A stretch of 10,653 nt of DNA. It comes from Planctomycetota bacterium (GTDB lineage Bacteria; Planctomycetota; Phycisphaerae; UBA1845). The stretch is taken from assembly GCA_022561255.1 (NCBI GenBank), contig JADFRO010000070.1, forward strand, positions 1 through 10,653, in the 5' to 3' direction. The notes under the pieces are model-generated. The model had not been told where the DNA came from, made no database searches, and worked only from the letters and a program-made list of their open reading frames with translations. The position numbers and the translations under genes are program-made. Positions 1-6,354 of this stretch are shown here, piece after piece; position 1 is the first letter of the stretch; the number at the start of each line of letters is the position of its first letter.

Positions 1-27
1 GACGCGGGTTGGAGCGTTGTGGCCGCA

Positions 28-429
28 CTAACCAATTCGCTGACCAAACGAAAACTCGACCATATTGCCGTCTGGGTCGGGCAGTCCGCAGTAATACCCC
101 ACGATTTCACCCGCATCGAACGGTTCCCACAGGTCGGTGAGTCCGTCCGCTTGCGCTCGTTCGTAAACGGCGTCGACTTCGGCGCGACTCCCCACAGCCA
201 TCCCGATGTGTTGCCACGGAGGCTGGCGATTTTGCTCGTAAGGCGCGGCGATGAGCACGATCACAAACGCCGGCGGATCCTCGCCCCAACCAAGCCAAAC
301 CACGCGGTTGACTTCGGGGTCGGTGCGGTCGTGAATCACCTTCATCTCGCAGTAGCGACCGTAAAAGGCGACGGAGCGATCGAGGTCGAGCACCTGCAAA
401 GCGACGTGCGTACATTTCATGGGACGCAT
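28..429 (-). CDS. VOC-superfamily (glyoxalase/dioxygenase fold) protein
   Basis: A 133-residue, single-domain vicinal-oxygen-chelate protein. The first beta-alpha unit begins with HVALQV followed by DLDRSVAFY, and the second with QHIGMAV. The C-terminal strand carries the family signature DPDGNMVEF. The candidate metal ligands are His8, His74 and Glu125. The position equivalent to the second glutamate of classical glyoxalase I (the strand around residues 55-60) carries none. The site thus looks like the His-His-Glu type of extradiol dioxygenases and FosA-like enzymes rather than true glyoxalase I. Substrate cannot be told from sequence. It is probably cytosolic, as no signal peptide is seen. 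The ATG at 429 and the in-frame ATG at 420 are both possible starts; neither has a strong ribosome site. It is the last gene of the minus-strand cluster, 14 bases after the FMN reductase, so co-transcription is likely. Confidence 0.85.
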   Translation of the reverse strand: MRPMKCTHVALQVLDLDRSVAFYGRYCEMKVIHDRTDPEVNRVVWLGWGEDPPAFVIVLIAAPYEQNRQPPWQHIGMAVGSRAEVDAVYERAQADGLTDLWEPFDAGEIVGYYCGLPDPDGNMVEFSFGQRIG

Positions 430-443
430 CCCGTTAGTCGACG

Positions 444-986
444 CTATGTCTTCGGCAACGTATCAGCAGGCAGCGCCGTGGCGATTCGGTGTAACTCCTG
501 CGCCAGTTCCTTCACGCGCGACGCTACATCGTCGTCCGTTAGGTTTCCATCGGTAAACGAAGCGCCGGTAGCATAGACGAACCGCGGAACGATTAGGCAT
601 CGAAAGTCGAGCATCAGCGAGTTCGTAAGGCTCATCACCGCCATGTACGAGCCCTGCCCGCCGGCGGCACAGATGAACCCGACGGTCTTGCCGAGCCACG
701 CTTGGCCTGTCAGCGCGATCAGGTTCCGCGTGGCGCCGCCGGTCTCGTAGTTGTAGATCGGCGTGGCGATGGTCACGGCGTCCGCGTCTGCGATGGCTTG
801 CTGAATCTTCTTTACGTTGGGATGTTCGTAGCACGAAGCCGCGTCGCAGAAGGGTAGCTCGATTTTACGCAGGTCCATCAGCGTGCAGTCGTCGCCGATC
901 GAAGTCACTGCGTCGCAGAGGTGTTGAGCGAGTACCGCACTCTTGCTTGTCTTCGACAGACTACATGACAGGATCAGTTGATGCAT
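444..986 (-). CDS. NAD(P)H-dependent FMN reductase family flavoprotein
   Basis: About 180 residues with a flavodoxin-like fold of the NADPH-dependent FMN reductase / SsuE / chromate-reductase superfamily. The first strand runs into the FMN phosphate loop SCSLSKTSKS (residues 7-16). The loop TPIYNYETGG (75-84) matches the family TPEYN flavin-contact motif, and CAAGGQGSY supplies the third, isoalloxazine-side loop. The enzyme should transfer electrons from NAD(P)H to FMN or to a flavin-bound acceptor; the physiological acceptor is unknown. I chose the ATG at 986 because GGGGAG lies just upstream and because it begins directly at the first beta strand. A GTG at 1004 would add six residues without a ribosome site. 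It starts 26 bases after the symporter gene ends and is followed 14 bases later by the VOC gene, so the three probably form one transcript. Confidence 0.87.
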   Translation of the reverse strand: MHQLILSCSLSKTSKSAVLAQHLCDAVTSIGDDCTLMDLRKIELPFCDAASCYEHPNVKKIQQAIADADAVTIATPIYNYETGGATRNLIALTGQAWLGKTVGFICAAGGQGSYMAVMSLTNSLMLDFRCLIVPRFVYATGASFTDGNLTDDDVASRVKELAQELHRIATALPADTLPKT

Positions 987-1012
987 AACTCCCCGTTCTT
1001 GCACGAAGACGT

Positions 1013-2323
1013 TCAGGGACTCTCCGTCGGCGCGTCGGGCGGATCAGTTCCCCCGGGCGATTCAAACCGGGCCATCACCGCACACGCCGTCGAGTCGCTC
1101 CACACGTTGATCGACGTGCGGTACATGTCTAAAACGCGATCGACCGCGAGAATCAAGCCGATGCCGTCGAGCGGCAGCCCGACCGCCCCGAGTACAACGA
1201 CCATCATCACCGTACCCGCGTGCGGAATCCCCGCGGCGCCGATGCTGGCGAACAAGGCTGTGATCGCCACGATCACCTGCTGGCCAACGGTTAAATCAAC
1301 GTCAGGCGTGACCTGGGCGATGAACAACACAGCCACCACTTCGTAAAGCGCGGTTCCGTCCATGTTGACCGTTGCGCCGAGCGGCAGCACGAACGAACTG
1401 ATTCGGTTGCTAATGCCCGCACGCTTTTCGACGCATGTGATCGTGAGCGGAAGCGTTCCGTTGCTGCTGGCTGTGCTGAACGCGGTGAGCAGCGCGGGCG
1501 ACATCGATTGGAAGAATTTCAAAGGCGACCGACGACCCAGAACGATACAAATCAGCGGTAGCGTAATCACCGCGTGGAAGGTCAGAGCGATCGCAACCGT
1601 CAGCACATACCACCCCAGCGCGACGAACACGCCCAGTCCCTTACCCGCCGACGCGTACAGCATGAAGCCCAGCACACCCGCGGGCGCAAACTTGATGATG
1701 AACATCGTCATCTTCATCATCACTTCAAACACGCCGTTGAAGACCTTCGTGAGCAATTCCCCGACCTCTCCGCCTACGATCGTGATGAACACTCCGAACA
1801 TCACCGCGAAGAAAATAACGCCCAGGATCGACTTGTTGCTCGGATCAGACAGAGCGTGGAACGGGTTCGCCGGGATCAGGTTGAACACCTGGTTCCACAA
1901 CGTCTCCGCAAGTCCGGCACCCGTTTGGACAACGTCCATCGTGACCGCCTCGCGCGACGCCTCGATCAATTCGATGTTGCCGTGCGTGCCCGGTTGGATG
2001 ATGTTAAACGCCACGATGCCGGTGATGATCGCGAGCATGCTCGTCGTGAGGTAATACGTCAGCGTGCGCCCGCCGAGTCGAGCGAGCCCCGATAGGCTAC
2101 CTGTGCTCGTGATGCCTGAGACCAACGACGCGAGGATCAGCGGCGCGACGATCATCGACAGCAGCCGCAGGAACACATCGCCCACGCCCTTGCCGTACGC
2201 CGCCACGGTGCGCGGCCAATACGCATCGATAGTTCCCGACTCCGCCAGAATGTTCAGCGGTAGTCCGACACCGGCCCCCACGAGCATGGCGATCAGAATC
2301 TGATGGTGAAGTTTCAATCGCAT
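1013..2323 (-). CDS. Dicarboxylate/amino acid:cation symporter (SLC1/GltP-like)
   Basis: A 436-residue inner-membrane transporter of the DAACS (SLC1) family, close to the usual length, with several hydrophobic helices before the conserved C-terminal transport core. Core elements appear in order: the HP1 serine-rich tip SSNGTLP (from residue 286), the TM7 motif NMDGT (320-324), the HP2 tip AGIPHAG, and the TM8 motif DMYRTSINVWSD (399-410). By alignment to archaeal GltPh, Asp399, Arg402, Thr403 and Asn406 match the aspartate-binding D394, R397, T398 and N401. Asp322 and Asp410 match sodium-site residues D312 and D405. C4-dicarboxylate DctA proteins have Ser and Asn at the D394 and D405 positions. 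Sodium-coupled aspartate/glutamate uptake is therefore the better inference than succinate uptake. It follows the lipoprotein gene after 50 bases. No clear ribosome site was seen before the ATG. Confidence 0.93.
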   Translation of the reverse strand: MRLKLHHQILIAMLVGAGVGLPLNILAESGTIDAYWPRTVAAYGKGVGDVFLRLLSMIVAPLILASLVSGITSTGSLSGLARLGGRTLTYYLTTSMLAIITGIVAFNIIQPGTHGNIELIEASREAVTMDVVQTGAGLAETLWNQVFNLIPANPFHALSDPSNKSILGVIFFAVMFGVFITIVGGEVGELLTKVFNGVFEVMMKMTMFIIKFAPAGVLGFMLYASAGKGLGVFVALGWYVLTVAIALTFHAVITLPLICIVLGRRSPLKFFQSMSPALLTAFSTASSNGTLPLTITCVEKRAGISNRISSFVLPLGATVNMDGTALYEVVAVLFIAQVTPDVDLTVGQQVIVAITALFASIGAAGIPHAGTVMMVVVLGAVGLPLDGIGLILAVDRVLDMYRTSINVWSDSTACAVMARFESPGGTDPPDAPTESP

Positions 2324-2373
2324 CGTGCGAATCGTCGTCGACCGACAGCGGTGGCGAACAGCAGACCGTCAGT

Positions 2374-2676
2374 TTACCGAGCCAGTTTGATCATCTTGGC
2401 CACGAACCGATCGCCCTCGACTTTTCCGTCGACGATCACCTTGCGTGCCGTGATACATATGCCATCGTCCGCGTGTGCGTCGCCGAGATCATCGATCCCC
2501 GCACCGTCGACCAGGTACGCCTTGCCGTCGACTTTGACCGCCAGTTTGCACCCGCGAACGTCCTTCATGTTGTAGATGCACGTAGCGCATCCAGCCTCCG
2601 CTGAACGCTGCGAACTGACGCATCCGACGGACAATAGAAGTGTGACCACACCGATACCCAAGAGCGCGTTTCGCAT
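2374..2676 (-). CDS. Small cysteine-containing lipoprotein, DUF6370-like
   Basis: A 100-residue protein starting at the ATG at 2676, chosen because GAAGGAG sits six bases upstream; a GTG at 2691 would put that ribosome site inside the gene. Residues 1-18 form a signal peptide (Arg2, then a long hydrophobic run) ending in LSVGC. Cys19 is thus a likely lipidated first residue, although Ser at -3 of the lipobox is slightly atypical. The mature part holds Cys30, Cys33, Cys43 and Cys74 plus His68 within HADDGIC, a pattern that could bind metal or form disulfides. The core (CATC, about 10 residues, GCKLAVKVDGKAYLVDG, then DAHADDGIC) resembles from memory the DUF6370 family of Planctomycetota and Bacteroidota, whose function is unknown. 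It is the first gene of the minus-strand cluster and is probably anchored in a membrane facing the periplasm. Confidence 0.78.
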   Translation of the reverse strand: MRNALLGIGVVTLLLSVGCVSSQRSAEAGCATCIYNMKDVRGCKLAVKVDGKAYLVDGAGIDDLGDAHADDGICITARKVIVDGKVEGDRFVAKMIKLAR

Positions 2677-2791
2677 GATGTACTCCTTCACTCATTCCCA
2701 CATGAACTCAAGCTAACCCGAACAGGGCGTCACGATACCCGGTCTTACGGCGATGATCCACACGTACCCCGACGCAGTCGTTCCTCCGCGT

Positions 2792-2820
2792 TTGACAGCT
2801 TCCCCGACGGCCGCTATATT
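2792..2820 (+). promoter_or_regulatory. Near-consensus sigma70-type promoter for kdsB
   Basis: TTGACA (2792-2797, a perfect -35 match), a 17-base spacer, then TATATT (2815-2820, five of six matches to TATAAT). Transcription should begin near 2827 and leave a leader of about 44 bases before the kdsB ATG. The site lies in the divergent region between the minus-strand lipoprotein gene and kdsB and points toward kdsB. This is the best promoter match I noticed in the window. Confidence 0.8.
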
Positions 2821-2870
2821 TGTCCCGTGCAGCATCGATTGTCCCACATTTTCCCGGAAGGCGAGCCGGT

Positions 2871-3665
2871 ATGAAGGCCGTCGCCGTAATCCCGGCCCGA
2901 TACGCCTCCACACGCTTCCCCGGAAAACCTCTCGCCAAAGACACCGGCAGGTTCCTCATTCAACACGTCGTCGAGCGCGTGCGACAGGCCAGGCGAATCG
3001 AGCGCGTGATCGTCGCAACCGACGACGAGCGCATCGCCCAAGCTGTGACATCCTTTGGCGGTGACGTGCAAATGACAAGGTTTGACCATCCCAGCGGTAC
3101 GCACCGCGTTCGTGAAGTCACCGATGCGCTCGACCTCGCGGACGACGCCGTTGTGCTGAACGTCCAGGGCGACGAGCCTGAGATCAGTCCGGCTTCTCTC
3201 GACCGCCTCGTTGACCGAATGTTCGATTCAAAGAACGAATCACAGATCGCAACGATCGCCGCCCGTTTCGACGACAACGGTCCGCGCGAAGGGTCGGGCT
3301 CGCCGCTTGATCCGAATTGTGTAAAGGTAGTGGTGGACGCGGCGGGGCGGGCGATGTACTTTTCGCGAAGTCCGATTCCGTACCCGCGTGATACAAACGG
3401 TGCGATCGATCGGCCGTCACACTGGCTGTTGCACTTGGGCATCTACGCCTATCGCGTCTCAGCCCTGCGTCGGATCACCAGTGAGCATGTCGAGCCCGGT
3501 GTCTTGGAGCGGGCCGAGTCACTTGAACAGCTTCGCTGGATGGAACATGGGTTTTCTATTGCCGTGGTCGTTGTCGATGAGCGATCGGTCGGAATCGATA
3601 CACCGGCTGACTATGCCGCGTTCGTAAAGCGAACGCGCGAGGAAACGCACGGCGTCAGCGTATAG
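2871..3665 (+). CDS. kdsB: 3-deoxy-manno-octulosonate cytidylyltransferase (CMP-KDO synthetase)
   Basis: KdsB couples CTP with KDO to give CMP-KDO, the activated sugar used by KDO transferase in lipid A-core assembly. It acts in the cytosol. The protein has 264 residues; the E. coli enzyme has about 248. Motifs: IPARYASTRFPGKPL (7-21, nucleotide-binding loop with Arg10, Arg15 and Lys19), SGTHRV (75-80), NVQGDEP (97-103), YFSRSPIPYPRD, HLGIYAYR (188-195), SLEQLRWMEHG, and GIDTP (241-245, with metal-binding Asp243; Asp101 is the other conserved aspartate). The ATG at 2871 has GGAAGG nine bases upstream and begins exactly at the family N-terminus. An upstream GTG at 2820 overlaps the promoter and is rejected. 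Two family positions differ from E. coli: His78 where Glu or Asp is usual, and Leu187 where RHLG has Arg. pyrG follows after 92 bases. Confidence 0.95.
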   Translation: MKAVAVIPARYASTRFPGKPLAKDTGRFLIQHVVERVRQARRIERVIVATDDERIAQAVTSFGGDVQMTRFDHPSGTHRVREVTDALDLADDAVVLNVQGDEPEISPASLDRLVDRMFDSKNESQIATIAARFDDNGPREGSGSPLDPNCVKVVVDAAGRAMYFSRSPIPYPRDTNGAIDRPSHWLLHLGIYAYRVSALRRITSEHVEPGVLERAESLEQLRWMEHGFSIAVVVVDERSVGIDTPADYAAFVKRTREETHGVSV

Positions 3666-3757
3666 CCGGTCGCGCCGTAGCGGCTTGTCGGTCCAGCGTT
3701 TGTGCGGTGTGGTGTTGAAATGGATAGACGGTTTTTGAAGACTCAGTAAGGGCGCTT

Positions 3758-5557
3758 ATGAAACGTAAGACAGATCTGACGAGCGTGGGCCACGTAACGG
3801 AAGAAACGGAGTTCTTTACCCCCATGCCCGCCGGCTACGAGCCGGGCAAGACCAAGTACGTCGTCGTCTTCGGTACGGTGATGAGCGGTCTGGGCAAGGG
3901 CATCTTTTCCAGTTCCTTGGCTAAGGTTCTTCAAGACAAAGGTCTCACCGTCGCCCCGATCAAGCTCGAAGGCTACTTCAATCGCGACAGCGGAACGCTC
4001 AACCCCTTCCGCCATGGCGAGGTTTATGTGCTCGACGACGGGATGGAATGCGACATGGACTTGGGAACGTACGAGCGTATGCTCGACCAGAACCTCTCGC
4101 ACCTCAACTTCACGACCAGTGGCCAGATTTTCTCATCGGTGCTCGACAAAGAGCGCGAGGGTAAGTACCTCGGCCGAGACGTTCAGATGATCCCCCACGT
4201 TACCGGAGAGGTTAAACTCCGCCTGCGCGAGCTAGCCGTCGCCACCCAAGCGAACGTCGTCTTCGTCGAAATCGGCGGGACCGTCGGCGACGTGGAAAAC
4301 GCCTACTACATCGAGGCCGTAAGAGAGATGTCCTTCGAGGAGGGACCGTCAAACTTCGCCTTCGTCGCCCTGACGTACATCGTCGTACCGCAGGTGCTCG
4401 GCGAGCAGAAATCCAAACCCGCTCAACTCAACCTCAAGCTACTTAACGCTGCGGGTATTCACCCGCACATCATCGCCTGTCGCGCGTCGGCGCCCGTTTC
4501 CAAGAAGGTCCGCGAAAAGATCGCTCTGTTCGCCAACGTACCCATGGACCACGTCTTCTCGATGCACGATTGCGATAGTGTCTACGTGATTCCTGAGATG
4601 CTCCGCGGCGCAGGCATCGACGCGGTGGTGATGAACCAATTGAACCTCACCGAGCGCACGGACGTCGCTTCAGAGGAGGCGGCCCGAGCAACCTGGAGCG
4701 CCTACATCACGCGATTCCGCGAAGCGAAGCATCCTATTACGGTCGGCATCATCGGAAAGTACACCTCCGTCCGCGACAGCTACGCCAGCATCATCCAAGC
4801 GCTCGAACACGCCGGAGCGTCACTCGACGCCAAGGTCCGCCTCGATTGGATCGACAGCAGCGACCTGACCGACGAAAACGTCGTCGAGCGGTTGGAGCAC
4901 TTGCACGGCGTCATCGTGCCCGGCGGATTCGGCCTGCGCGGCGTCGACGGCAAGATCGCCTGCGTAAAACACGTACGCGAAAACCGCGTGCCTTATCTGG
5001 GACTTTGTTACGGAATGCAGATCGCCGTGATCGAATACGCCCGAAACGTCTGCGGCCTCACCGACGCTACGAGTACCGAAATCGAACCCGATACACCGTA
5101 TCCGGTGATCGATCTACTTCCCGAACAGAAAAAGATCGAAGGACTCGGCGGCAACATGAGGCTCGGCGGGTTCGACGTCCAACTCTCGCCCGATACGATG
5201 ATCGCCGAGGTTTGCGGTGGCGCTGATCGCATTCGCCTTCGTTTCAGGCATCGTTACGAGGTCAACCCGGACTACATCGAGACCTTCGAAAGCAAGGGAC
5301 TTGTATTCTCCGGCCGAAGTCCTGACTATCCCATCATGCAGGTGATGGAGCTTCCCAAGAAAGCCCATCCGTTCTTCATGGCTACTCAGGCCCATCCCGA
5401 ATTCACGAGCAGGCCGCTTCATCCGCAACCGATGTTCGTCGGCCTTGTCCGTGCGGCCTTGCAGTTCAGCGGTGTCTCGATCGACGACCGCGGCGAACAG
5501 GATCCCATCGCAACCGAGCCGACTTGTTCCGCCGGCCCCGCGCCCGCTTCGATGTAG
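3758..5557 (+). CDS. pyrG: CTP synthase (glutamine-hydrolysing), divergent form
   Basis: PyrG aminates UTP to CTP using ATP and glutamine. The 599-residue product has both domains. The N-terminal synthetase domain shows SGLGKG (Lys47), KLEGYFNRDSGT (69-80), CDMDLGTYERM (Asp99) and EIGGTVGD (Glu171); Asp99 and Glu171 match the Mg ligands D72 and E140 of the E. coli enzyme. The C-terminal class I glutaminase domain has PGGFGLRG, the nucleophile elbow GLCYGMQ (Cys417) and HPEF (His546, Glu548), so the catalytic triad is intact. Oddities: an N-terminal extension of about 33 residues before the first strand, a low-complexity tail of about 35 residues, KLEGYFNRDSG where most PyrG have KLDPYxNxDPG, GTVMSGLGKG for GGVxSxLGKG, and LCYG for xCLG. 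The ATG at 3758 has AAGG five bases upstream. Its product CTP is a substrate of neighbouring KdsB. Confidence 0.95.
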   Translation: MKRKTDLTSVGHVTEETEFFTPMPAGYEPGKTKYVVVFGTVMSGLGKGIFSSSLAKVLQDKGLTVAPIKLEGYFNRDSGTLNPFRHGEVYVLDDGMECDMDLGTYERMLDQNLSHLNFTTSGQIFSSVLDKEREGKYLGRDVQMIPHVTGEVKLRLRELAVATQANVVFVEIGGTVGDVENAYYIEAVREMSFEEGPSNFAFVALTYIVVPQVLGEQKSKPAQLNLKLLNAAGIHPHIIACRASAPVSKKVREKIALFANVPMDHVFSMHDCDSVYVIPEMLRGAGIDAVVMNQLNLTERTDVASEEAARATWSAYITRFREAKHPITVGIIGKYTSVRDSYASIIQALEHAGASLDAKVRLDWIDSSDLTDENVVERLEHLHGVIVPGGFGLRGVDGKIACVKHVRENRVPYLGLCYGMQIAVIEYARNVCGLTDATSTEIEPDTPYPVIDLLPEQKKIEGLGGNMRLGGFDVQLSPDTMIAEVCGGADRIRLRFRHRYEVNPDYIETFESKGLVFSGRSPDYPIMQVMELPKKAHPFFMATQAHPEFTSRPLHPQPMFVGLVRAALQFSGVSIDDRGEQDPIATEPTCSAGPAPASM

Positions 5558-5574
5558 CGCGTTTCCGACCCGAC

Positions 5575-5619
5575 GTGCCCCGGCCTGTGTTCAGACGTAG
5601 GGTTACATCCTACGGGCAC
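5575..5619 (+). terminator. Possible hairpin terminator or structured 3' end after pyrG
   Basis: Starting 17 bases after the pyrG stop, GTGCC (5575-5579) can pair with GGCAC (5615-5619), enclosing a perfect six-pair hairpin CGTAGG/CCTACG (5596-5601 with 5609-5614, loop GTTACAT). No U-rich tract follows, so it is not a standard intrinsic terminator. It may be an RNA 3'-end stabiliser or chance. A second, bulged stem (CGTCT 5692-5696 with AGACG 5708-5712) is followed by GGGGCATTTTC and is an alternative end point. Confidence 0.3.
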
Positions 5620-5727
5620 CGCCGCGCCTTGTGCGACGCCACCGACGCTGCACGCCGGGCTGCTGACCGAGAGCTCCGGTCGACTTCGCAGCGTCTCTGA
5701 TACGCTCAGACGGGGCATTTTCGACTC

Positions 5728-5755
5728 TTGCGGGATTCGGGCGACCTGCTACAGT
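5728..5755 (+). promoter_or_regulatory. Candidate extended -10 promoter for the 41-residue ORF
   Basis: TTGCGG (5728-5733), a 16-base spacer, then TACAGT (5750-5755) preceded by TGC, which forms an extended -10 (TGnTACAGT). The predicted start is near 5762. The transcript would open with a perfect seven-pair hairpin, CAGATTG/CAATCTG (5767-5773 with 5780-5786, loop CGCGGT), ending 34 bases before the ATG at 5821. The -35 is weak, so this is only a candidate. Confidence 0.4.
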
Positions 5756-5820
5756 GCCTTGCTGATCAGATTGCGCGGTCAATCTGGGAGTGGATCACAA
5801 CCCCGAACGGAAACTGAAAA

Positions 5821-5946
5821 ATGTTCGACATAAACGGATTCTTGACGTCTCCGCAGTTCTTCGCGCAGTTCTCGTCGATCATCGTGGCCGTTCTCTCCGC
5901 CCTTTTCGGAGAATTCATCGGCAACTTCTTTGCCAGCGGCATTTAG
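5821..5946 (+). CDS. 41-residue Phe-rich hydrophobic peptide, function unknown
   Basis: An ATG-to-TAG reading frame of 41 codons, probably too short for default gene callers. The product begins MFDINGFLTSPQFF and then holds an apolar stretch (about residues 13-37, with IIVAVLSALF at 20-29) that could form one transmembrane helix, interrupted by Glu31. Nine of 41 residues are Phe, there is no Arg or Lys, and the only charged residues are Asp3 and Glu31. GGAA lies eight bases before the ATG, a weak ribosome site. A candidate promoter sits about 60 bases upstream. I do not recognise a family. It could be a small membrane protein or a regulator of a larger membrane complex, or be non-coding. The absence of basic residues is unlike typical toxic type I peptides. 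It stands alone between pyrG and the thrS leader. Confidence 0.45.
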   Translation: MFDINGFLTSPQFFAQFSSIIVAVLSALFGEFIGNFFASGI

Positions 5947-6080
5947 GTTCGCCAATGGGCCGCACCCCGGTTGAGTGTGGTTTCGCCGGTCCGGCGTGAG
6001 CCGTCGCCGCGCGCCGAACGCACTGCCAACATGGGCCGACCTCGCCGGGGGCTGTTTAGAACGCTATTCCTTACAAGTCC
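5947..6080. other. Intergenic stretch before the thrS promoter, no gene seen
   Basis: I see no credible gene here. It contains a short GC hairpin, CGCCG/CGGCG (5984-5988 with 5992-5996, three-base loop), that could end the small-ORF transcript but has no U tract. It also holds an imperfect direct repeat: GCCAATGGGCCGCACC at 5951-5966 and GCCAACATGGGCCGACC at 6025-6041. Longer open frames crossing it on either strand lack homology features and look like GC-driven chance. Confidence 0.5.
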
Positions 6081-6108
6081 TTGACCCGCCTCGCCGATGC
6101 AGTATATT
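6081..6108 (+). promoter_or_regulatory. Strong sigma70-type promoter of the thrS-infC operon
   Basis: TTGACC (6081-6086, five of six), a 16-base spacer, then TATATT (6103-6108, the same -10 as the kdsB promoter). Transcription should start near 6115, giving a leader of about 237 bases before the inferred thrS start codon at 6352. That is long enough to carry regulatory RNA structure. Confidence 0.7.
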
Positions 6109-6114
6109 GAAGTC

Positions 6115-6351
6115 AGGGTGTCAACGGGTGGGGTTGTTCCCACTTGCGTCCCCCGTGAGGCGTATCCCGCAAGATTCTTTAAGCGACTGTAGGACTGATG
6201 ACGCACCGAACATGGTAGTCCCCGGGCTTACAAGCGGCGATGTGCCGTTGGGTGCCGGCGGCTCCAGTGCGGAATCGGTCCGGCGGTCGCTTTTCCTTTA
6301 CCCTAACGTTCGCGGCGTTGCGGACGCCGGTGCGATAGAGGAGTACCGAAG
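6115..6351 (+). promoter_or_regulatory. Long structured 5' leader of thrS-infC
   Basis: The leader has several stems readable by eye. Stem A is GTGGG/CCCAC (6128-6132 with 6139-6143, loop GTTGTT). Stem B is CTTGCG/CGCAAG (6143-6148 with 6168-6173), followed by ATTCTTT. Stem C is GCCGG/CCGGC (6254-6258 with 6280-6284), followed within a few bases by TTTTCCTTT. Stem D is CGGCG/CGCCG (6313-6317 with 6325-6329, loop TTGCGGA), ending eight bases before the GAGGAG ribosome site. A six-codon frame reading M-T-H-R-T-W-stop lies at 6198-6218 with AGGA just upstream. No T-box consensus is visible. Leaders of thrS are regulatory in E. coli (ThrRS binds a tRNA-like operator) and in Firmicutes (T-box). 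A cis-regulatory role here is an inference. Confidence 0.45.
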
Positions 6352-6354
6352 CTG
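6338..6354 (+). promoter_or_regulatory. Ribosome site and CTG start codon that define the thrS start
   Basis: GAGGAG (6338-6343) lies eight bases before CTG at 6352-6354. The frame is open back to a TAA at 6304-6306, and from there to 6466 it holds no ATG, GTG or TTG. The CTG falls exactly where other ThrRS proteins have Met: the next residues, KVTLPDG, match the conserved first strand of the TGS domain. Confidence 0.75.

Noticed and set aside
19..576. 185-codon plus-strand frame at the window start
   Set aside because: It is antisense to the VOC and FMN reductase genes, which have clear motifs on the minus strand.
6240..6300. Possible T-box-like GGGTG...GGC sequence in the thrS leader
   Set aside because: It does not match the T-box antiterminator consensus (GGGTGGNACCGCG), and no specifier loop could be identified.
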